A stretch of DNA of 64,000 nucleotides, taken from the NCBI RefSeq assembly GCF_027744825.2, contig NC_071347.1, forward strand, positions 11,717,501 through 11,781,500, in the 5' to 3' direction. This stretch comes from Synchiropus splendidus. Taxonomy: Eukaryota > Chordata > Actinopteri > Syngnathiformes > Callionymidae. The position numbers were made by a program, and so were the translations under genes. Below are positions 58,220 to 64,000 of this stretch, piece after piece (positions within the stretch are counted from its first letter, which is position 1; every line of letters begins with the position of its first letter). The notes beneath the pieces were generated by a model that did not search any database, was not told where the DNA came from, and worked only from the letters and a program-made list of their open reading frames with translations.

Positions 58220-60620
58220 ATTTAAAATTGTGTGTACTTCCTCTACTAGTTATCAGTGACCACCTCATTTTATTTTATTCAGTGGAGCTAAGTGTCTGAC
58301 GTTCCAGTGTGCAACAGCCTCCACATACACTAGATATATTATCGTCTGTAGTAATAAACTTAGTCTGTCGTAATTCAGTACATATGTAGATTAAAGTTAA
58401 CTTGGAGTGTGGGCCTGGGAACACTTAGGTTGGCCCCACGTGGGATCCAAGTGAGCTAAGTAGGCCTGGGCTTGAAGTGGGAACGCCCATGAGGACCCAA
58501 CATTGGATAGACCTGCAATAACTGGAACTAGGCTGCATGAGGGATGGTACCAGATGGAGAAAAGATGGAAATGTGGGGTTAGTAGGTTGTTAAAGTAAAC
58601 ACAAGGCAGAATTTAGGACAACAGAATGAGTGCTTCGGAGGGCATCTAGGAATCCAGGGGTCGCAGTAGGGACACCCTGAATTAATGAATTTTTGAAAGC
58701 CATCACAATACATAACTGATACCACTGTATGCTTATCTTGCATAGATATATCAAAGAAGATGAACAACGCTGTAGACGCTTAGCTTGTAGTAAGGGAAAG
58801 ATTCATTACATCCTGCACCTCAAAAGTGAGCATTCATGAGTTTATGTCTGGTAACGATTACTTGACTCAGAGGTTTGTTTTTATACAAATAGATGTCTAC
58901 AGCTTCTTTTTAACAAAGCAAGTTGTTAAGTTGGTTGTTGACATGCCGTGTTGGCAGGGGCTGGGGGCGGGGCTATGGGCTGAGGGTGAGGGCTTTGGAC
59001 GCCCTGTTTCAAAATCCTAGCTGAAAATAGCGTCCTTTGCAAAAATGTTCTAGTTCAGGATGCAATCTCAGAGTTGCTTTTCTGGATGACTATTAAACGA
59101 TTATGAAAAGGTATTTTAGCAAATCTGGCATCTGATAAGGAGAATTAGCATTAAACTTGAGCATAGAGGCAAGGCCGCCTCTCACTTTTGGTTGTCAATG
59201 GATACAACAACAGCACAAACGTTTTAACAGTTCAAGTCGAAGGCTTCCTAAGATCCTGTAATGGGTATAACTGTTGTTCGTCGGAGACCAAATGGCAAAA
59301 AAAAGGAAGAGGATGAAAAGATCTCATTTTTGCCAGGGATGTCATTTATGTATCCCAAGCTGTCTCTGCCTTTTAAAGTGCAATTTCCAGAGTTCAAACC
59401 ATTTGAATGTGTTGTTCCTTTGCTCATGGCTGAAAGAACCCATTTCTGAGACAACAGTGAAGAGAGAGCAGCACAGTAGCTATTCAACAAAATGCTTCGT
59501 GTCGTCACCTGCAAAACACAAGTAACGACTTCCTGATAGCACTTCAGTTTAAACTTAAATCACTGACTGATATGGGGAACATGAGACAAAGGCTTCATAG
59601 TCAGCATCGAATGCAAAAAAATATCCAGTAAAAAATTTAAAAAAAAGGATCCATCTTAAATCTTTCCAAATCTGACAATGTCTCTAGTTGTGTGCAGTAT
59701 TGCTTTATAACTACGCCATTTTAGTTGAAAATGAATTACCTGTTTTCCTGTGTTTTACCCTTTTGAGAAAGGCATAGTTGTTTAAGAAATGTTCAGCACC
59801 TTCATGGCTTGCTTATCTACAGAACCACATGATTTAGTCCATTCATTCTTACACTTCCAGCTTCTTATTCGTCGAATCTGTGGCATTTGTGAAGTCTGCC
59901 TCAGAGGCCCCAAAGGCAGGGACATGCTGAACTGTGGAAGAAAACTCAACAGCAAATTGACAGGACTGCCTCAAGGTGAAGTCGAATCAGGGACGTTTAT
60001 TGCGTGTCACGCACTTATCATGTAACATTTGACTTCTACTCTATACATTTTTTCTCATACATATTTTATGACTGAGGGAGACATTCATAAAATGCTGATA
60101 TTTTTCAGGTGACTCTTGCAGTAGCAGTTAAAAATGTACACTAACATTACAAAATAATAAAATAAAATGTGATAACTGCACAATATAGAATAAGAGATTT
60201 ACGTTTCTCATTGAAACTCAACTGCAAACTTTATGTGTGTAATAAATATCAACGCCAGACAAAAGTTGTCCGACTATATAAACTTTGAGAGGTCAACCGA
60301 GGACATTCCATTACATACGCAGCAAGAAGCGCATGAAGTGAAGCAGATAAGCACATGTTTATAATCAAATGGTACCACGAGTGTTTTAACTCATCAGAGT
60401 TAGTCAACCATCTCAAAATAGAAGCAAATAATCAAAAACTCACTTAGAATCACATCATGTGCACTCATATATGTCAAAGTTTAATGGCAGCTAAATGACC
60501 TGCAGGATTTATGTATAAGCACATTTGTGACTTTAGTTATTGATGAAATTGAGACAGGAATTTCAAAGTAGAGAAATTTGAGCACAACTAAAACAAACAG
60601 TGCTTTTGTCAGTCATGACT
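58220..60620. other. Unassigned DNA
   Basis: 58425-58510 contains 'ttggccccacgtgggatccaag' and 'gggcttgaagtggg', similar to 'gggccccatgtgggatac' at 10217-10235. Both may be fragments of one GC-rich dispersed repeat. Otherwise nothing is supported; overlapping frames at 59248-59525 lie on both strands. Confidence 0.35.
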
Positions 60621-60626
60621 TCTGTA

Positions 60627-61113
60627 CACTGCGTTTCAAATTATTATGCAAATGATGTTTTTGTTTGATTTTCCAAAATACTTGATGCAAATAACAATCA
60701 ACATAATTTTCAAGTCATCAGCTGTCGAAATTTATTTCAAATGTTATTGAACAAAACTCCTCATGAAAACAGTATTTAAAAAAATAAATAAAAAACTTAA
60801 AACGCACTGTTCCAAATTATTATGCACAACATAGTTTCAAGACATTTTCTAGTTTGTAAAGAACTGAAAATAGTAATTTGTTGAATTTACAGCAATATAA
60901 GGTCACGTTTACTAAAATAAAAAGCTATTACAATCCAAAACATCTTAACAGGTCAAGTTAACCCCTTGTTTGAGTTTATGGACAGTTTCTGCTTGAATGT
61001 CTTTGCAGGATGTCAGAACAGCCTCCCAGAGTTGCTGTTTGGATGTGAACTGCCTCCCACCCTCATAGATCTTTTGCTTGAGGATCCTCCAGAGGGTTGC
61101 AGTTATGCATAAT
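60627..61113 (-). mobile_element. Truncated Tc1-like transposon, 3' part
   Basis: After TA at 60625-60626 the end reads CACTGCGTTTCAAATTATTATGCA. A second copy of the core (CAAATTATTATGCA) stands about 175 bases inward, an arrangement of direct repeats within the terminal region seen in many fish Tc1 elements. The transposase C-terminus follows on the minus strand. Its sequence breaks off near 61113, so the 5' half of the element, including the other terminal repeat, is lost. Confidence 0.75.
60945..61113 (-). pseudogene. Tc1-like transposase C-terminal fragment
   Basis: The minus strand reads an uninterrupted stretch starting LWRILKQKIYEGGRQFTSKQ and continuing QLWEAVLTSCKDIQAETV.KL to a stop at 60945. 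It corresponds to the end of Tc1-like transposases after the 'SPDLNPIENLWrilKrki' catalytic segment. The usual protein is about 340 residues; only some 55 are left, without any of the catalytic aspartates or the DNA-binding domain. The survival of an open frame suggests a younger insertion than the relic at 12.1 kb. Confidence 0.85.
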
Positions 61114-61119
61114 CCTTCT

Positions 61120-61584
61120 ATTCGCAGTATATGGCTTTTTTAACAATTGTAGTGCATACATCAAATTAAACCTCATTAAAATGTATCTCAATTAGTTAGA
61201 CAATCCATTAAATACACTTGCAAAAATAAAATACATACTAGCAAGAAAGCTGAGAAAATATTCCTTCAAATGGTGATTCTACTTTTTCTTATTTATAATT
61301 CTACAGACCTGATAAAGCTTTATCTACATTATCTACATTTTTCTTAAAAGAGATGTTGTAAGTAGGGGTCAATAATAACTCAATATCTTGTATAGTATAT
61401 ACAAAATCTCAGGATGCACAGAATATTCGGCACCAAAACAACATGGTCGAAAATGGATGTTGTGATTACGCAGAACCTGCAGCCAGAGCGAATACACCAC
61501 CATGTCTGCAGTGTGTCTGGATCTGAGAAAGACCAGAGAATAGTGATTTGTAACGGGTGTGAAATTTACATTACAAGAGGGAGC
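61120..61584. other. Unassigned DNA
   Basis: AT-rich spacer between the Tc1 fragment and the hAT element; frames at 61369-61734 and 61414-61629 are shadows crossing the hAT boundary. Confidence 0.4.
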
Positions 61585-61592
61585 ACATTGCA

Positions 61593-62623
61593 TAGTGCTG
61601 TGTTTAAAAAATCGATTTTCCAATTCTGAATCGATTTGTACATCAATTCCATAAAATTGATTCGTAGGTCCAAAGATCGGATTAATTAATTTACGTTTTC
61701 TCCGGGTGAAGTCCAACCCCTTCGACGACCTCACGAATCACGTGACGCAACATCACCCAGCGCTCCTTTCCAAGCCATCCACCGGGCCACAACAAATGAA
61801 ACTCAAGCGAACTTTACCACTACCGGGCAATTCTGCACGCTCTGTCAAAATAACTGAAGCGACTGCGGGCTTCATTTGCAAAGATATGGGCCTGTATTCC
61901 GTCGTTGAAAACGAGGGCTTCAGGCGGCTAATGAAAGTCACAGAGCCACACTACGCTATGGTGTCTCGCAAACGTCTGTTATCCCAAACATGCACCAGTC
62001 AGTCAAAGAAAACGTGAAAAGTAAGCTTCAGTCAGCAGTCAGGGTGGGCATTACAAGGGGTGCGTGGACATCTTCGCAATCTTACACGAGTCTGACAACT
62101 CACTATATTGATGAGGAGTGGGACCTCTTGTCGTACGTACTACAGACCACAGAGAACTGTTCACATACTGCGCAATGACCGTCAGGTTGCTGTGAAGTCA
62201 GTAACCAGCACTCTGTTTACATTTTCAGTGGCTGAGAATATCTTTTTTTTTTTTTTGATAATAACATAAAAATGCATTAGTATTAAAGGGCAGCATCTTT
62301 TGGGTGAATTTTTTATGTCCTATTTCTAATAATGCACCAGTCCCATGAGCAGTCACATCTGGAGTTCTGTGTCTGGATCTTTATTATCATTTACTATGAA
62401 TCCTTCATTAATTTCCTGTTGAATGTCAATCTGATACTAGTATTAATACGTTGCGTAACTTGTCATGTGATAATGGCAACAGCTCAGAAAATGGTTTAAA
62501 TACTAACCTGAATCGAGATTGGATCGGATCGAATCGAATCGAATTGAATCGTGATAATCGATTCTAAGTCATGAGAATCGGAATCGAATCGATTCTTGAA
62601 ATTAGAATCGATACCCAGCCCTA
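61593..62623 (+). mobile_element. hAT element with perfect 8-bp target duplication
   Basis: The element is flanked by ACATTGCA on both sides (61585-61592 and 62624-62631), a perfect 8-bp duplication. The left end reads TAGTGCTGTGTTTAAAAAAT and the right end, on the other strand, TAGGGCTGGGTATCGATTCT. The first eleven bases agree at nine positions. Subterminal zones on both sides are full of GATTC/AATCGATT words, as in the common teleost hAT family that ends 'GGGCTGGGTATCGATTC'. Inside lies a frameshifted transposase relic; the C-terminal half of the gene is missing, making this 1,031-bp copy an internally deleted derivative that could only have moved by using another copy's enzyme. Confidence 0.9.
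61706..62178 (+). pseudogene. Broken hAT (ZBED-type) transposase
   Basis: The first segment (about 61706-61995) contains FDDLTNHVTQHHPAL, the end of a BED zinc finger. It then has KITEATAGFICKDMGLYSVV followed by ENEGFRRLMKV and VSRKRL, matching the 'kit.aia.fi..Dm.p.s.Ve..GFr.Ll....P.Y..PsR' region of ZBED/hAT transposases. A frameshift near 61990-62000 moves the reading frame. The second segment reads KENVKSKLQSAVRVGIT, AWTSSQSYTSLTTHYIDEEW and LLSYVLQT, the start of the RNase H-like core ('..tDtWTSra..sYi.vt.HyI..dW.L.s..L'). The frame stops at 62176-62178. The remainder of the catalytic core and the hATC dimerisation domain are absent; a complete enzyme would be roughly 600-700 residues. 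The BED-finger cysteines upstream are not recognisable either. Confidence 0.85.
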
Positions 62624-62631
62624 ACATTGCA

Positions 62632-64000
62632 CTTATTTGTTGGAAAGCCTCTCAGCACAAACACGAGTCTTGGCTACAGCACAGATGCCGGTTCTTGACC
62701 CTTTCGAGTGGCCAGCTAGCTAAAGAGACTCCTCAGGTGCAACTGTAGCAAATAATGTTCCTTTAATTGCCACACGAAAGCATCTTTGAAGCAAAGACAC
62801 AGACCAGGAAGTGAAATTTGGATGTTGGAATAAAGCAGCCTGCATGGGTGCAGAGAAATGAATGTAACTTCAATTCTATGAATACATATCAAGCCCTCTA
62901 ATGGATGGATGGATGGATGGAGGGAAAAGTTATGTATTTGTTAGATAAAGTGTCAAAAAAAAGCGGGTAGGGATTCAGCTAAAAACAAGTGGAAAACAAC
63001 CATGATCATGTCCACTTTCATGACGCATTATGTGTTTTCCGCTTGTTTTGACGTTTCCACTTGGTCTTAATATGTTTGATCACATGCACGTACACATTTA
63101 ACAAAGAGATCATTGTTCTGAAGCCGTGGCGATGCGCTACAATCATATACTTGTTGCATATTGGTATTGAATTAGCACAGAAGATTCAGTCGTTGTGATA
63201 CTAATCTCACTATTCACTGATAAAAATTCTGCTGATGAACCATCTGTCCGTTCAGCGTTACCTGCTAAGGGAGGCTTGATATGATTTAACCTTCTACCAA
63301 CAATCATCAGACACCAGAGAAGAAAGCAAAAGCTTAAAATTACTTCCAGATCTTTCAAAAAACATGTTGGAACAACTTTCAAGAGGTTTGTTCCCATGGT
63401 GTCTCTCAAATAGACATGGACCCGTGCGAAGGTGGTTTATAGAGGTGCTTCTGATTAGAGTGCTGGTATGTGGCAATAAAAAAAGCAGGTCTTGTCTCCC
63501 AATGACTGTCCCCGGAGCAAGAGTTATCACGGCAGAGCTGAGGGCAAAACACTTATTAAGGATCTATTTACTATTGTGCAGCATGTGAGCTCGGCACGCA
63601 ATATTATTTCCCCAAGGTATAGTGGTTTTGATGGCTGAGGAATGCGGAATTACAGACAAAATCAGTGTGAATGAGTAGAACAGAAGTGTTTAGACTTCCA
63701 GAGAAGAATTGTGACATTGCACCCTTTTTTATTGTCCTTCTCCAGTCTATTGGGTTTTATATTGTTTTACATTGTTTTGTTCTTTTATCTAATGTACTGT
63801 ACTGTGACACAGCACTGTATACAACAGAAAACTCCTTTAGAGTTCTCATGGTTAACGCAAATTTCTAAAACTGCAATTCAGCAAAACAAAATTACAACAA
63901 AGTCTACCTGTGCCACAAATACTTTAAACTGTGGAAATTGGAAATTTCAAAAGAAATTATGTATTTTATCGGTTTGCACAAAGAAAAGAACAAATATAGA
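62632..64000. other. Unassigned DNA
   Basis: Contains a short GGAT microsatellite at 62902-62922, possibly a remnant SINE/LINE tail. Frames at 63143-63588 overlap on both strands without motifs. No gene is supported up to the window edge. Confidence 0.4.
62902..62922. repeat. (GGAT)n microsatellite
   Basis: Five to six GGAT units. In fish such units often mark the 3' end of SINE/LINE insertions, but no adjoining element body is recognisable here. Confidence 0.85.

Noticed and set aside
1..64000. CRISPR arrays, bacterial operons, phage or defence systems
   Set aside because: No regularly spaced repeats, no long tandem coding frames and clear vertebrate repeat families throughout.
1..64000. 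Endogenous retrovirus or LTR elements
   Set aside because: No paired long terminal repeats, primer-binding sites or gag/pol motifs noticed.

Overview
The window looks like vertebrate nuclear DNA, almost certainly from a teleost fish. It is AT-rich with long non-coding stretches, microsatellites and poly(A) runs. It also carries a typical fish repeat load: tRNA-headed SINEs whose body has the 'gatggactgg..acctgtcc' and 'aataggctccagc'-type blocks, Tc1-like transposon fossils, hAT elements and hAT MITEs, and pogo/Tigger-like and other TA-flanked DNA elements. There are no operons, ribosome binding sites, phage genes, CRISPR arrays or other prokaryotic features. I cannot name the species.

Layout. 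1-12 kb: mostly unassigned DNA with a hAT-like element (1.4-2.0 kb), a LINE ORF2 remnant (3.65 kb), a SINE (4.3 kb) and a SINE-type tail (9.7 kb). 12-13 kb: a decayed Tc1-like transposon. 13-26 kb: few recognisable features; some isolated sequences with good splice signals (15.4, 22.5, 25.6 kb). 26-32 kb: a pogo/Tigger-like end, microsatellites, a TA-flanked non-autonomous element and a full SINE. 34.9-35.7 kb: the longest open frame of the window (264 codons, minus strand), cysteine-bearing and unidentified. 37 kb: a complete 285-bp TA-flanked MITE. 41-51 kb: two hAT MITEs with recognisable 8-bp target duplications, copies of a separate MITE family and a second hAT fossil. 53.0-54.5 kb: a minus-strand cluster of four candidate exons with compatible reading phases, the best case for part of a real host gene. 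60-62.6 kb: a Tc1-like transposase C-terminal fragment, then a hAT element with a perfect 8-bp target duplication that contains a broken ZBED-type transposase.

How it fits together. I see no complete host gene. The simplest reading is intergenic or intronic DNA, possibly within or beside a minus-strand gene whose short exons lie around 53-54.5 kb. The transposon remnants are independent insertions and none is intact enough to be active. All family assignments rest on remembered motifs and terminal-repeat structure read by eye. No database comparison was possible, and several exon calls are expected to be false positives in 64 kb of DNA.
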